Shown here: piece after piece, positions 27,540-37,259 of the stretch
How the letters are laid out: each line of letters opens with the position of its first letter
Position numbering within the stretch: position 1 is the first letter of the stretch
Source of the DNA: Vreelandella neptunia
GTDB taxonomy: Bacteria; Pseudomonadota; Gammaproteobacteria; Pseudomonadales; Halomonadaceae
Assembly (NCBI RefSeq): GCF_000712975.1
Contig: NZ_JHQL01000003.1
Location: 372,001 to 436,000 of the forward strand
Length of the DNA stretch: 64,000 nt
Direction: 5' to 3'
Notes under the pieces: model-generated
The model's input: the letters and a program-made list of their open reading frames with translations, nothing else
Told to the model about the DNA's origin: nothing
Database searches by the model: none
Position numbers and translations under genes: made by a program

Positions 27540-30500
27540 TCACTCATTCGTCGTGTTCTGTGCTTGTTTACGCAGTTCACGAGGATCGTTATGAGCGCGA
27601 CGACGGCGACGTGGCTTGGGTACTTCGTCTTGTGTAGAAACGGTAGTCACTTGCTGTGCTTCTTCAGGTGTTACTGTTTCGGGAGCTTCTGGTGAAGGCG
27701 TTTGAGCCTCTTCTTCATTGTTCGCTAACGTAGGCTGAAGATCGCTTTCTTGATCAGTAGCAGTAATGTCAGCGGCTTCTGGCGCGGTTTTAGTGTCTGA
27801 AGCGTTCGTATTGCTCTCCGCGTTATTGTCTGAAGAAGCTTCCGGTTGCTCAGCTGTCTCTGGTGAGCTGGCCTCAGTGCTAGCCGCTACGTCGTGCGAG
27901 GGCACCTGACGGTTATCAGTGCTATCGACAGTCTCGTCCTCAGCAACTTTTGGCACTTCTGCCTGTGTGCTAGCGGGTGCTGATGTTTCTTGTGCTGTCT
28001 CTTGAGTCACTTGAGGCAACACCGGTTCCTGGCGCACAAGTTCTTGAGGTGTCGGCTGCTGGGGCTTATCAGTCTCTTGTGTAGTTTCTTCATCACGTGA
28101 GCTTGTTGATTCGCTATGTGCGGTATCAAACTCCTTCACGTTTGCAGCAGGCTCTTCCTGTGGCTCTACTTCCGTATTAACTGACGAAGGTTCAATATTC
28201 TCGACCTCAGACGAGCGGCTGTTAGCCTCTTGAGGCGCTTCTTGAACAGTGGTTTGGTCATCAGTCGGCTGTTGAGGTTTATCCTCAGAGCTTTTCTCTA
28301 CGCTCGCTTCTGTTGCGGCAGTTTCAGCGTTATCTTCCGTTTTCTGCGGTTGACGACGCTGGCGAGTAGCTTTACGTGCTTTATCTGCCTTTTCAGCAGG
28401 GCGCTCAGCCGTTGTTCCATCGGCAACTGTTGTTTCTTCTACAGCTTGGTCAGGCGCTTCAGTCGCTACTTCATCGCTTGGCACCGCTGTTGTGCTGGCC
28501 TCATCATGTGAAGAGGGGCTTGCAGGCGCTGCTTCGCTGCTGGGTACTTCAACAGCGGGTGATTCAGCAGAAGGGGCTTCCGCAGAGGTGGCTTCCGCAG
28601 AGGTGGCTTCAGCCGCTTCGGCTTGCAGTTTCAGCTGTTCCGCTTCGGCTTGAGGGTTAACGGCCTGTTTACGCGTGCGGTTACGCGGATTATTACGCGT
28701 GCGCTTCGGTTTGCCGTCATCTTGTTTGTCGTCCGTTTGTGATGCAGGCTCACGGGTAGTTTCGTTTTTCTGCTTTGCATCACGCGGTTTATCACGACGG
28801 CTTTCTGGTTGAGCAGTAGGTTTAGCTGGCTCATCTTTAGGCGATTCTTTGGCCGCTTGATTTGTCTGCTGTTCTTTTTGACGACTGCTCTTCTGGTCGT
28901 TGTCTAGGGTCTTGGCATCGTCTTGCTGAGGGTGGCGTCGACGATTACGAGTACGGCTAGGACCGCTGCGTTTGTCGTTAGCGTCGTCGTTATTATCAGT
29001 ATTACGCGGTTGGCTAGGTTGCTGATTACTCGGCTGCTGCTGGCTGCGTTGCTCGTTTTTGCTAGTGCTTTCGCCACGTTCACGAGCCGGCTTTGGCTTG
29101 CTTTCGCTGCGCTGCGTGCGGTTGCTGCCTGTTTTTTCAGGCTGCTTACGGGCAACAGGAGCTTCCTGTTTAGGCTCGCTCGTGCTGCTATCTTCCCCCC
29201 CTAGCAGTTTGGCAAAGCCTCTGATAAAGCGGCCAATCACACTAGGCTGCTCTTCAGCAACAGGGGTGGTCGCAGCAACGACTTTGTCTGCTTTTGTAAC
29301 CTTCTCTGCCTTCTCTTCTGTCTGAAGAGAGGCGGGCGCTGGTGCGTTATGCACAACACTTTTAACCGCGGCTTCAGCGCGCATGGCGGGCGGAGTAAAG
29401 CTTGGGTCTGGTTCTTTGCCCACTTCGGTATCAGTCGATAGCTCGAAGCTGGATAGCGTTAGGCTCTCGTCATCGTCTAAGTGGTCATCACGCAGCCGCT
29501 GAACGTCATAATGCGGCGTATCCATTTCGGGATTCGGCAAAAGAACTACCCGCACGCCTTGGCGTGATTCGATGTCTGCTAGAACGCTACGCTTTTCGTT
29601 CAGCAGGTAGGTAGCCACTGGTACCGGCAGAATAGCGCGAATTTGAGCGCTGCGCTCTTTCATCGCCTCTTCTTCAATCAGGCGCATAATGGAGAGCGAC
29701 AATGAGCGTACGTCACGAATCGTGCCCTGGCCGTTACAACGTGGGCAAACCACACCGCTGGTCTCACCAAGCGAAGGACGTAAGCGCTGGCGCGACATCT
29801 CCATTAAGCCAAAGCGTGAAATCCGACCAATCTGAACGCGTGCACGATCAAGCTTCAGCGCATCGCGCATGCGGTTTTCAACCTCGCGCTGATTTCGCGC
29901 AGGGCCCATATCGATAAAGTCGATAACTACAAGGCCACCGATATCACGCAAGCGCAACTGTCGAGCAATCTCGTCAGCTGCTTCAGAGTTAGTTTGCAGT
30001 GCGGTTTCTTCAATATCGCTGCCACGTGTAGCCCGGGCAGAGTTGATATCAATAGAGACCAGTGCTTCGGTGTGATCGATAACAATAGAGCCACCAGAAG
30101 GAAGTTTTACTTCGCGCTGGTAAGCAGTTTCGATTTGCGACTCAATTTGAAAGCGCGAGAAAAGAGGGACTTCATCTGCGTAAAGTTTAATTTTCTGCTG
30201 GTAAGAAGGCATTACCTGACGAATAAAGCCCAGCGCTTCTGCATGAATCTCAGGGCTGTCAATTAACACTTCGCCAATGTCTTGGCGCAGGTAATCACGC
30301 ATGGCGCGAATAATGACATTAGATTCGCGATAGATCAGGAAAGGGGCCGAACGCTTGCCTGCCTCAGTGGTGATGGATTCCCACACTTGGACGAGGTAAT
30401 CCAGATCCCACTGAAGCTCTTCCGGGCTGCGGCCGATACCAGCGGTGCGAACGATCAGGCCCATTTTGTCCGGCACTGTCAGTTGGCCCATCGCGTCTTT

Positions 30501-30947
30501 CAGTTGGCTGCGGTCATCACCTTCAATGCGGCGTGAAATGCCACCCGCGCGAGGGTTGTTAGGCATCAGTACAAGAAAGCGACCCGCTAAGCTAATAAAA
30601 GTAGTGAGTGCAGCACCTTTATTGCCGCGCTCTTCTTTATCAACTTGGACAATAACTTCCTGTCCTTCTTTCAGCACTTCTTTGATGCTGGGGCGGCCAG
30701 AAACATCTTTAATAAAATATTCGCGTGAAATTTCTTTTAACGGCAGAAAGCCATGACGCTCGGCACCGAAATCAACAAAGGCGGCTTCAAGGGAGGGTTC
30801 TACTCGGGTGATCTTACCCCGGTAAATATTGGCTTTTTTCTGCTCTCGGGCGCCAGATTCGATGTCTAAATCGTAAAGGCGTTGCCCGTCTACCAGTGCA
30901 ACCCGAAGCTCTTCTGGCTGGGTTGCGTTAATTAGCATCCGTTTCAT
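27540..30947 (-). CDS. rne: Ribonuclease E
   Basis: Essential endoribonuclease and degradosome scaffold; 1135 residues. The N-terminal catalytic half has an S1 domain (from about residue 36, [22 protein letters not shown]), the 5' sensor/RNase H region, the Mg-binding aspartates in SIDINSA and VVIDFIDMG (about 303 and 346), and the zinc link CPRCNGQG near 405. The C-terminal half is disordered: first basic and Arg-rich (RTRNRRRHP) for RNA binding, then a long acidic Glu/Ala/Thr/Ser/Gln tail ending [10 protein letters not shown]. Part of the tail is encoded by 15-base tandem repeats. The upstream leader is long and can fold, as expected for autoregulated rne. Confidence 0.97.
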   Translation of the reverse strand: MKRMLINATQPEELRVALVDGQRLYDLDIESGAREQKKANIYRGKITRVEPSLEAAFVDFGAERHGFLPLKEISREYFIKDVSGRPSIKEVLKEGQEVIVQVDKEERGNKGAALTTFISLAGRFLVLMPNNPRAGGISRRIEGDDRSQLKDAMGQLTVPDKMGLIVRTAGIGRSPEELQWDLDYLVQVWESITTEAGKRSAPFLIYRESNVIIRAMRDYLRQDIGEVLIDSPEIHAEALGFIRQVMPSYQQKIKLYADEVPLFSRFQIESQIETAYQREVKLPSGGSIVIDHTEALVSIDINSARATRGSDIEETALQTNSEAADEIARQLRLRDIGGLVVIDFIDMGPARNQREVENRMRDALKLDRARVQIGRISRFGLMEMSRQRLRPSLGETSGVVCPRCNGQGTIRDVRSLSLSIMRLIEEEAMKERSAQIRAILPVPVATYLLNEKRSVLADIESRQGVRVVLLPNPEMDTPHYDVQRLRDDHLDDDESLTLSSFELSTDTEVGKEPDPSFTPPAMRAEAAVKSVVHNAPAPASLQTEEKAEKVTKADKVVAATTPVAEEQPSVIGRFIRGFAKLLGGEDSSTSEPKQEAPVARKQPEKTGSNRTQRSESKPKPARERGESTSKNEQRSQQQPSNQQPSQPRNTDNNDDANDKRSGPSRTRNRRRHPQQDDAKTLDNDQKSSRQKEQQTNQAAKESPKDEPAKPTAQPESRRDKPRDAKQKNETTREPASQTDDKQDDGKPKRTRNNPRNRTRKQAVNPQAEAEQLKLQAEAAEATSAEATSAEAPSAESPAVEVPSSEAAPASPSSHDEASTTAVPSDEVATEAPDQAVEETTVADGTTAERPAEKADKARKATRQRRQPQKTEDNAETAATEASVEKSSEDKPQQPTDDQTTVQEAPQEANSRSSEVENIEPSSVNTEVEPQEEPAANVKEFDTAHSESTSSRDEETTQETDKPQQPTPQELVRQEPVLPQVTQETAQETSAPASTQAEVPKVAEDETVDSTDNRQVPSHDVAASTEASSPETAEQPEASSDNNAESNTNASDTKTAPEAADITATDQESDLQPTLANNEEEAQTPSPEAPETVTPEEAQQVTTVSTQDEVPKPRRRRRAHNDPRELRKQAQNTTNE
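28563..28622 (-). repeat. 15-base in-frame tandem repeat in the rne tail
   Basis: Four units of a TTCCGCAGAGGTGGC-type sequence (plus-strand reading) at 28563, 28578, 28593 and 28608; the middle two are identical. They encode a period of five residues (AEATS type) in the disordered C-terminal half of RNase E. Confidence 0.85.
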
Positions 30948-30958
30948 GTTTTCTCACA

Positions 30959-31032
30959 TAGCATTGCGTGCCGACGAGCCGTGGAGTAGACGAATCGTTG
31001 GGTGCTGCGTGCTTGTGCTCGGCGCATTGCTA
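30959..31032 (-). promoter_or_regulatory. Long stem-loop just upstream of the rne ribosome-binding site
   Basis: TAGCATTGCG (30959-30968) pairs with CGCATTGCTA (31023-31032) with one mismatch, and CCGA..GC pairs with GCTCGG inside it, giving a stem of about 15 pairs with a large loop. It ends 11 bases before the rne ATG. E. coli RNase E controls its own mRNA through leader structures, so this is a candidate for the same role. Confidence 0.5.
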
Positions 31033-31514
31033 TGCTGACGCATTAAACCGGAAAGGCAATTATGCCATCCCGGCCGAAAGGGCGTTGAGTACGTGGCGGA
31101 GGCAGAACATGTTTCGGTGGCTGTCACGTCCATCCGGCTCTGCTGACACCGCCAACACCTGGCATTCATCGATTCGTCAACGCCGGTTATCGGCACAGCG
31201 TTGAACTTGGCGCCCCAAGTCGAGCAGCACCTTGTGACGAACAGGAGAAGCCGCTTGGGGCGTGACGTTTGTTAATTCAAATTGCTTGCCATTGCGGGCA
31301 AAGCAAATGTGTATTTGCCGCCAAAAAACATACGACAAAGTAACTGTCTATCCAGTACGTTATTTCAGTAGTCGCTTCAATGCGTTAGGCGTTTGGGTAA
31401 TGCGTACACTACGCCATTTTGCCTATGCTCTGGCCTGCGTGTTTGTCGGGCAGGCGCTAGGCGAAGCGTGGTAACGCACCCGTTACGACGTGTCTTTTTA
31501 CGGGTAAGCCACAC

Positions 31515-31542
31515 TTGGCCGCTGAACGTTTTGGAATATAAC
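31515..31542 (+). promoter_or_regulatory. Candidate rluC promoter
   Basis: TTGGCC (31515-31520) and TATAAC (31537-31542) with 16 bases between. A second possibility downstream is TTGACG (31564) with TAGAAT (31590), whose 20-base spacing is too wide. Confidence 0.35.
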
Positions 31543-31642
31543 AGTAAAGACAACTACCAGCAATTGACGCAATGCGCATTGGTCTACGCTAGAATGCCGT
31601 TTTTAGCCTGTTGCTATAAGATCACACCAGGAGTGAGCGTTA

Positions 31643-32584
31643 ATGTCCGAAGGGCGGGAAGTACAGTGGGTGGATATCGCCCCGGAACAAGCAGGTCAAC
31701 GGATCGACAATTTTTTAATGACGCGTTTAAAAGGTGCTCCTCGTGCATTGATTTATCGCATTGTGCGTAAAGGCGAGGTAAGGGTTAATAAGAAACGCGT
31801 CAAAGTGGATTATCGACTTCAAGCTGGCGATTTGGTGCGTGTGCCGCCACTACGTTTAGCGCCGAGAGAAGCCGTTAAAGAGGTTAGTGACAATTTACGT
31901 GATTTGTTAATTGGCAGTGTAATTATGGAGGGGCCGGATTGGATGGTGATTAATAAGCCGTCTGGTTTAGCTGTCCATGGGGGAAGTGGCGTAAAAATTG
32001 GCTTAATCGAAGCACTGCGCCAAGTGCGCGATGACCTGACTTTTTTAGAGCTTGTTCACCGCTTAGATCGTGATACATCGGGGTGTTTGCTGTTGGCAAA
32101 ATCTCGTGATGCGTTAGTCACACTCAACGAATCGCTGAAAAAGCACGCTATGGACAAGCGCTACTTAGCGTTGGTTAGCGGACGCTGGCCTGCACGGAAA
32201 ACCTATGTGAGTGCTCGCTTAGATCGCTTTGATGCGGGTAATGGTGAGCGGCGGGTGCGAGTAGATCCTAATGGCAAGGTGTCGCGGACTCACTTTTCGG
32301 TAGTGGAAACCTTTGAAAAAGTCACGCTGATAGAGGCAGAGCCTGTGACAGGCCGCACCCATCAGATTCGTGTCCATGCAGCTCACGCGGGGCATGCACT
32401 ATTGGGTGATGATAAATATGGAACCCGCGAAAGTAATCACATGGCGCAGCGCCTTGGCTTGGGGCGGCTGTTTCTTCATGCCCGTGCATTAACGTTTCCT
32501 GAACCTGGCAATGGCCGTCCCGTTACGGTGAAAGCACCGCTGCCTGAGGCATTGGAAGAAGCGTTAAAACGCGCTCGGAAATAA
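31643..32584 (+). CDS. rluC: RluC, 23S rRNA pseudouridine synthase
   Basis: Makes pseudouridines in 23S rRNA (positions 955, 2504 and 2580 in E. coli). Residues 22-75 form an S4 RNA-binding domain (RIDNFLMTRLKGAPRALIYR, split). The catalytic aspartate is in HRLDRDTSGCLLLAK. The end has GRTHQIRVHAAHAGHALLGD. 313 residues. ATG with AGGAG nine bases upstream. Divergent from rne, as in many gammaproteobacteria. Confidence 0.94.
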   Translation: MSEGREVQWVDIAPEQAGQRIDNFLMTRLKGAPRALIYRIVRKGEVRVNKKRVKVDYRLQAGDLVRVPPLRLAPREAVKEVSDNLRDLLIGSVIMEGPDWMVINKPSGLAVHGGSGVKIGLIEALRQVRDDLTFLELVHRLDRDTSGCLLLAKSRDALVTLNESLKKHAMDKRYLALVSGRWPARKTYVSARLDRFDAGNGERRVRVDPNGKVSRTHFSVVETFEKVTLIEAEPVTGRTHQIRVHAAHAGHALLGDDKYGTRESNHMAQRLGLGRLFLHARALTFPEPGNGRPVTVKAPLPEALEEALKRARK

Positions 32585-32594
32585 AGGAAACAAC

Positions 32595-33245
32595 ATGCGC
32601 TATGAGCTAATTATCTTTGATTGGGATGGCACACTGATGAACTCTGTGCCAAAAATTGTTGCCTGCATGCAGGCCGCTTCTCTTGATGCTGAGTGGGGTG
32701 AGTTAAACGTCAATGCTATTGAAGATATTATTGGTTTGGGCCTGCCTGAGGCGATAGCTAAATTATGTCCTGGTATTGAAGCGGCTCAGGCCGAGCGCTT
32801 GCGCCAGCGCTATGCCTATCATTTCGTAGATGGTGACTCGACGCCCATGCCTTTTTTTGATGGCGTAGAAGAGCAGATTGCCCGGCTGCGTGAACGTTCT
32901 CATCAGCGTCTGGCGGTGGCGACAGGGAAAAGTCGCCGTGGTCTAGACCGAATTTTCTCCGAAACAAAGAGTGGCGGCTGGTTTCATGCCAGTCGAACGG
33001 CAGATGAAACGCGTTCGAAGCCCCACCCTCAGATGATTCTTGAGCTGCTTGACGAGCTGAAGGTGCCCGTCGAGCGCGCTGTAATGGTGGGCGATACCGA
33101 GTATGACCTTGAAATGGCTAGGTCTATTAATATGGATCGTGTGGGCGTTACTTACGGCGTGCATACTCCCGCGCGGTTGGCAGTCAGTCAGCCTGTGTGG
33201 GTGGCGGATGACGTAGAAAGCCTGTTCGATTGGTTGTATGACTAG
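32595..33245 (+). CDS. HAD-superfamily phosphatase (phosphoglycolate phosphatase-like)
   Basis: 216 residues, subfamily IA. Motif I is FDWDGTLMNS with Asp9 and Asp11, motif II includes ATGKS, motif III is KPHPQM and motif IV is VGDTEYDLEMA. The natural substrate is not known. It is ten bases after rluC and in the same rluC-HAD-sppA order as Pseudomonas; the start ATG follows AAAGGA. Confidence 0.88.
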   Translation: MRYELIIFDWDGTLMNSVPKIVACMQAASLDAEWGELNVNAIEDIIGLGLPEAIAKLCPGIEAAQAERLRQRYAYHFVDGDSTPMPFFDGVEEQIARLRERSHQRLAVATGKSRRGLDRIFSETKSGGWFHASRTADETRSKPHPQMILELLDELKVPVERAVMVGDTEYDLEMARSINMDRVGVTYGVHTPARLAVSQPVWVADDVESLFDWLYD

Positions 33246-33347
33246 TTGAAGTACCCTGCCCAGCCTTCAGGTTACGCAGAGCTTTTAGATTGTGTTGAAG
33301 AGCGACGATTATTAGCGCTATGCCCCAGTTAATACTAGGAATTGTTT

Positions 33348-34499
33348 ATGAGTGATGAGCAGCATCGCGGCAGCTCTGATGACCGCTCCCAGTCCGATAA
33401 AGTGCCTTCATCAGATCAAGTGAGTGACCGCTGGACGCAAGGGCCAGACGTTTCCCAGCAAGCCAAGCAGCGTCCGCTGTCAGGTGCTGAAGGTTCGGGA
33501 GCGCATTGCTCGGGTGAAAAAAATGATGATGCTGAAACGCTCCGTGAGCGGCAGCGTTTAACACAAATGGAAATGATGGACCGCTGGGTTGGTGGTGTTT
33601 TAACAGAGCAGCGCAGAACCCGGCGTTGGAAACTGTTCTTTCGTTTGATGTTGCTGGCGATTGTACTTATATCGCTAACAACAATGTTATACCGCGTATT
33701 TTTGGCTGAACCGACTGCCTCCTTGCCTACGCAGCGCCATTTGGCGTTAGTTGAAGTGCATGGTGTGATCACCAGTGATGCGCCAGCAAATGCGGAGCGC
33801 ATTATTAAAGGGTTGAATCGTGCATGGTCATCAAGTGGTGCGACGGCTGTTGTGTTGCATATTGATAGCCCCGGTGGAAGCCCTGTTCAATCGCAGCGTA
33901 TCTATGCAGAAATTATGCGTCTGCGTGATCAGGGCGATAAGCCTATTATTGCTGTGATAGAGGATATTGGTGCGAGTGGCGCTTACTACATTGCTTCCGC
34001 TGCCGATAGCATCGTGGCGTCACGAGCTAGTCTAGTTGGCTCTATCGGCGTTATTTATTCTGGCTTTGGCTTCCAAGAGGCGATTAACCAGATTGGTATA
34101 GAGCGTCGCGTAATGACTGCCGGTGAAAATAAAGCTTTCTTGGATCCTTTTCAGCCGCTTGACGACGACGTGGCTGACTTCTGGCAAAGCGTTCTGACTC
34201 AAACCCATGAGCAATTTATAGACGATGTGAAGGCAGGGCGTGGTGAGCGTTTGAGCGATAGCCCTGAGGTTTTCTCAGGGCTTATCTGGAGTGGAGAGCA
34301 GGCGTTAGCACTGGGGCTGGTAGATGAGCTAGCCAGTCTCGAACAAGTGGCCCGTGATCAAGTAGGCGATGCTGAGTGGGAAAACTATACGCCTAGCTTA
34401 GACCCCTTCGAGCGATTGACGCGCCGCTTTACCCAAACCGCCGCTGAGGTGCTTGGGCTACAGCATACGCATGCTCCTTTGCGCTTTCAGGCCCAGTAA
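33348..34499 (+). CDS. sppA: SppA-type S49 signal peptide peptidase
   Basis: 383 residues from ATG 33348, seven bases after AGGA. A hydrophilic N-terminal 90 residues is followed by one TM segment (LMLLAIVLISLTTMLYRV) and the ClpP-like S49 protease domain. The catalytic pair expected for the short bacterial form is visible: Ser in GASGAYYIASA and Lys in AGENKAFLDPF. It degrades cleaved signal peptides in the membrane. Confidence 0.92.
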   Translation: MSDEQHRGSSDDRSQSDKVPSSDQVSDRWTQGPDVSQQAKQRPLSGAEGSGAHCSGEKNDDAETLRERQRLTQMEMMDRWVGGVLTEQRRTRRWKLFFRLMLLAIVLISLTTMLYRVFLAEPTASLPTQRHLALVEVHGVITSDAPANAERIIKGLNRAWSSSGATAVVLHIDSPGGSPVQSQRIYAEIMRLRDQGDKPIIAVIEDIGASGAYYIASAADSIVASRASLVGSIGVIYSGFGFQEAINQIGIERRVMTAGENKAFLDPFQPLDDDVADFWQSVLTQTHEQFIDDVKAGRGERLSDSPEVFSGLIWSGEQALALGLVDELASLEQVARDQVGDAEWENYTPSLDPFERLTRRFTQTAAEVLGLQHTHAPLRFQAQ

Positions 34500-34525
34500 T
34501 GCTTGGCGCGTAAAAGAGCTATACG

Positions 34526-35128
34526 CTAGGTGTCGCCGAGCGGGTTCATACCTGCTTGGCGAAGCATGTCGCACAGGGCTATGAGAGGGAGTCCAATCAG
34601 TGCGTTTGGGTCTCGACCCTCGAGCTTTTCAAACAAACTGATGCCCAACCCTTCCATGCGGAAGCTGCCTGAGCTGTCCAGCGGCTGCTCAAGGGCAACA
34701 TACCGCGCAATTTCTTGCTGGCTTAGTGAGCGAAAAAACACCTCAAATGGCTCGATATGGACGTGATGCCGCTGGTGGCGAGTGTCAACTAACGCCAAGC
34801 CTGTTAGGAAAGTCACTTTCTGGCCAGAAAAGCGCGTTAGGTTCTCCCGTGCGCGCTCTTCGGTATGAGGTTTGCCGAGAATGTCGCCTTCAAACAGGGC
34901 TACTTGATCAGAACCAATGATGCAGTGGTTGGGGAAGCGCTCAGCGACGGCGTTGGCCTTGCTAAGTGCCAAACGGTGTACTAGTGCGCTGGGCGTTTCA
35001 TTAGAATAGGGCGTTTCATCAATGTCCGGTGAGCAACACTGATAGGGCACGAGTAACCTATCCAGTAATGCTTGGCGGAAGCGTGAGCTAGAAGCGAGAA
35101 CAAGTGTGGCATTGTCCGTTTGAGGCAC
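34526..35128 (-). CDS. yceF: Maf-family nucleotide pyrophosphatase, YceF type
   Basis: 200 residues. Starts at GTG 35128, seven bases after AAGGAG. The family pattern ASSSRFRQALLDRL, DETP, IIGSDQV, GKPHTEERA and EGRDPNALIGLPL matches the E. coli YceF subgroup, which removes 7-methyl-GTP. It is divergent from yceD and convergent with sppA. Confidence 0.92.
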   Translation of the reverse strand: MPQTDNATLVLASSSRFRQALLDRLLVPYQCCSPDIDETPYSNETPSALVHRLALSKANAVAERFPNHCIIGSDQVALFEGDILGKPHTEERARENLTRFSGQKVTFLTGLALVDTRHQRHHVHIEPFEVFFRSLSQQEIARYVALEQPLDSSGSFRMEGLGISLFEKLEGRDPNALIGLPLIALCDMLRQAGMNPLGDT

Positions 35129-35290
35129 GGTTGTCTCCTTAATTAGCCTGTTGAGGCGTTATTTGCCGTTTATACGAGTGTAACGAAAGCGTAGCAACCT
35201 GCCTATTTACGTGGTTGTGGGAGATAATCTCATAAGAATTGCACCGACAGCTTTGACAGCGGAGGGGCGAGTGCCTATCATTGCGCGCCT

Positions 35291-35839
35291 ATGTTGACCT
35301 CACAAATCCCCAGCCGGGTCGAGCCTTATAAGCTTGCAGCCCGCCGCGAACGATTAGAAGGCATTGTGGCGCTGAATAAGCTGCCACGCCTAGCTGAAGA
35401 AGCAGGTGACCAAACCGGCGACTGTCATGTCGTGCTCGAGTTTGGCGTTGATGCCCAAGGCCGTCGCGAAATTCATGGCCACTTACAAGCGACTCTGGCG
35501 CTGCCTTGTCGTCGCTGTCTGGTGCCGCTAAGCCAAGACGTTTCCAGTGATTTCTTATTAGGAATGATTGCAGACGAAGCTTTGGCTGCCGAGCTGCCTG
35601 CCAGTCATGAGCCGGTGCTGGTGGAAAATGAACAGCTGGACTTGCTGACGGTAATAGAGGATGAGCTTATCCTCAGCTTGCCGCAGGTGGTCTATCACGA
35701 TGAGACCGAATGCCATGTCTCGGCGGAGCAGCTGGTCAGCAAGACCGAAGGCACAGCGGATGAGTCCGCTCCGGCCAAGAACCCTTTCGCAGTGCTTAGT
35801 GCTTTGAAAAGCAGTGGCGCTTTGAAAGGCAAAAAGTAA
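35291..35839 (+). CDS. yceD: YceD (DUF177), 23S rRNA accumulation protein
   Basis: 182 residues with the DUF177 core: LPCRRCLVPL, and LDLLTVIEDELILSLP near residue 117. YceD supports 23S rRNA accumulation in E. coli and is nearly always just before rpmF. Start ATG 35291; a poor ribosome-binding site. The 162-base gap to maf holds an 11-base palindrome GAGATAATCTC (35221-35231) that may belong to the promoter region. Confidence 0.9.
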   Translation: MLTSQIPSRVEPYKLAARRERLEGIVALNKLPRLAEEAGDQTGDCHVVLEFGVDAQGRREIHGHLQATLALPCRRCLVPLSQDVSSDFLLGMIADEALAAELPASHEPVLVENEQLDLLTVIEDELILSLPQVVYHDETECHVSAEQLVSKTEGTADESAPAKNPFAVLSALKSSGALKGKK

Positions 35840-35875
35840 GCATCACTTACCTTAATTACCTTGGAGTAAACACCC

Positions 35876-36046
35876 ATGGCAGTTCAACAGAACCGTAAAA
35901 CTCGTTCCAAGCGCGGCATGCGTCGTAGCCACGATGCGCTGAGCGCACCGACTCTGTCCCAGGACAAAGAAACCGGTACTACTCACCTGCGTCACCATGT
36001 TTCTCCAGACGGTTTCTACCGTGGTCGTAAAGTGGTTGAGGTTTAA
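35876..36046 (+). CDS. rpmF: Ribosomal protein bL32
   Basis: 56 residues, starting [20 protein letters not shown] and ending RGRKVVEV, the standard L32 sequence. ATG 35876 follows GGAG. It sits between yceD and plsX, its usual place. Confidence 0.97.
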   Translation: MAVQQNRKTRSKRGMRRSHDALSAPTLSQDKETGTTHLRHHVSPDGFYRGRKVVEV

Positions 36047-36088
36047 GCCTTAGCACCTTTATGAGCGGCAAAACAGGGTGGGTGCTGT

Positions 36089-37108
36089 GTGCGCCTAGCG
36101 ATTGATGTAATGGGGGGTGACCAAGGCCCCCGTGCCATTATCGAAGGCTCCGCCAGGGCAGTAATTGAACGCCCCGACCTAGCGTTAACTTTGTTTGGTC
36201 CGCGTCAGCAGATTAATGCTGAACTTTCGCGTTTGCCGCAGCCTTTGGCTGCGGCAACGTCACGTTTGGTGGTAGCTGATGCTTCAGAAAGCGTGTCCCA
36301 GTCAGCAACGGCTGCTTGGGCAATGCGACGCGGAGGCGCTACTAGTATGGCGTGTATGCTGCGCAGCCTATCTTCAGGTGAAGCGGTGGCAGGAGTAAGT
36401 GCGGGAAATACCGGAGCCTTGGTCGCTTTAGCGAGGCGTGAGCTTGGTATGTTGCCTGGCATCTCAAGACCCGCAATAAGTACTGCCATCCCTGCGCGCG
36501 GTGGACGTCGCTGTTATTTGCTTGATTTAGGAGCAAATGTAGATTCGCCTGCATCTAGGCTATTTGACTTTGCCATGATGGGTGCCGCTATGGCTCAGTG
36601 TATGGATCGTGTCAAGCGACCCCGCGTTGCCTTGCTGAATGTGGGTTCAGAAGCTACAAAAGGTAGTGCTAATGTACGCGAGGCGGATCGTTTGCTGCGT
36701 GAAAGTGCTGCCAATTTAAGCTTTGACTACCTGGGCTACGCCGAGGGTGGGGATATTTTTCAAGGTGATCTTGATGTCGTTGTGTGCGATGGCTTCGTTG
36801 GTAATGTCACGTTAAAAGCCAGTGAAGGGCTGACTCGTATGTTGGTGGAGCGTGTACAAATGGCGTTTGAGTCACGCCTGAGTGGACGTTTGGCAAGTAT
36901 ACTGGCCAGGCCTGCACTGAAGAGGCTTAAGCGGGAGCTAGACCCGGTACGCTATAATGGGGCCAGCCTCTTAGGGCTACAGGGTATTGTGGTGAAGAGT
37001 CACGGCAGTACCCAGGCGGATGGCTTTTACTACGCTATTCAGCGTGCATTGCAAGAAGTGGAGCATGATTTGCCGGTACGAATTGCAGCACGCTGGTCGC
37101 GTTCTTGA
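36089..37108 (+). CDS. plsX: PlsX, phosphate acyltransferase
   Basis: Converts acyl-ACP to acyl-phosphate for phospholipid synthesis. AIDVMGGDQGP is at the N-terminus; GNTGALVALA, LGANVDS, NVGSEATKG and CDGFVGNVTLK follow. 339 residues. GTG start with a weak ribosome-binding site. The stop TGA overlaps the TTG of a small lipoprotein ORF. Confidence 0.96.
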   Translation: MRLAIDVMGGDQGPRAIIEGSARAVIERPDLALTLFGPRQQINAELSRLPQPLAAATSRLVVADASESVSQSATAAWAMRRGGATSMACMLRSLSSGEAVAGVSAGNTGALVALARRELGMLPGISRPAISTAIPARGGRRCYLLDLGANVDSPASRLFDFAMMGAAMAQCMDRVKRPRVALLNVGSEATKGSANVREADRLLRESAANLSFDYLGYAEGGDIFQGDLDVVVCDGFVGNVTLKASEGLTRMLVERVQMAFESRLSGRLASILARPALKRLKRELDPVRYNGASLLGLQGIVVKSHGSTQADGFYYAIQRALQEVEHDLPVRIAARWSRS

Positions 37109-37254
37109 GCGTTGTCAACGCAGTAGATAATAAGACGTTATATATTTTTTGCGGGCTATTGGTGGTGGCAGGATGCGCCAATCATCATTCTAGTAGTGGT
37201 TCCAATAACCCGCTTATCGCTCAGATGAGCAAATGCCTACAAGAGCAAAGGTGA
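37105..37254 (+). CDS. Putative small lipoprotein between plsX and fabD
   Basis: A 49-codon ORF from TTG 37105 (overlapping the plsX stop as TTGA) to TGA 37252-37254. The protein has charged residues, then a hydrophobic run LYIFCGLLVVAGCAN with a lipobox-like VAGC (Cys at 37174-37176), and a short Ser/Asn-rich mature part SSSGSNNPL ending SKCLQEQR. This would be a lipoprotein of about 26 mature residues. Its stop lies in the fabD ribosome-binding region, suggesting coupling. No homologue is known to me; the TTG start and small size keep confidence moderate. Confidence 0.5.
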   Translation: MSVVNAVDNKTLYIFCGLLVVAGCANHHSSSGSNNPLIAQMSKCLQEQR

Positions 37255-37259
37255 ACGAC

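Larger units (their letters stand above)
30948..31642. other. rne-rluC divergent intergenic region (rne leader)
   Basis: 695 bases without a convincing gene. A few short open frames on both strands start and stop here but none has a known protein pattern or good ribosome-binding site. On the rne side there are several inverted repeats: 30959-31032, CCGG/GGCA...TGCC/CCGG at 31048-31073, TCAACGC/GCGTTGA at 31177-31204 and CGCCCCAAG/CTTGGGGCG at 31211-31262. This fits a long structured 5' untranslated rne leader. The rluC side carries the rluC promoter candidates. Confidence 0.6.

Noticed and set aside
28230..29325. Several plus-strand open frames opposite the rne tail
   Set aside because: They are reverse readings of the low-complexity, repeat-rich rne C-terminus, which has few stops on the opposite strand. 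No protein-like features.
30968..31474. Open frames of 70-90 codons in the rne-rluC gap
   Set aside because: No good ribosome-binding sites, no recognisable sequence, and they overlap leader hairpins.
37233..37259. Upstream ATG start for fabD
   Set aside because: It lies inside the putative lipoprotein frame, and AAAGGTGA fits ATG 37260; the FabD N-terminus starts at MSQPLAL.
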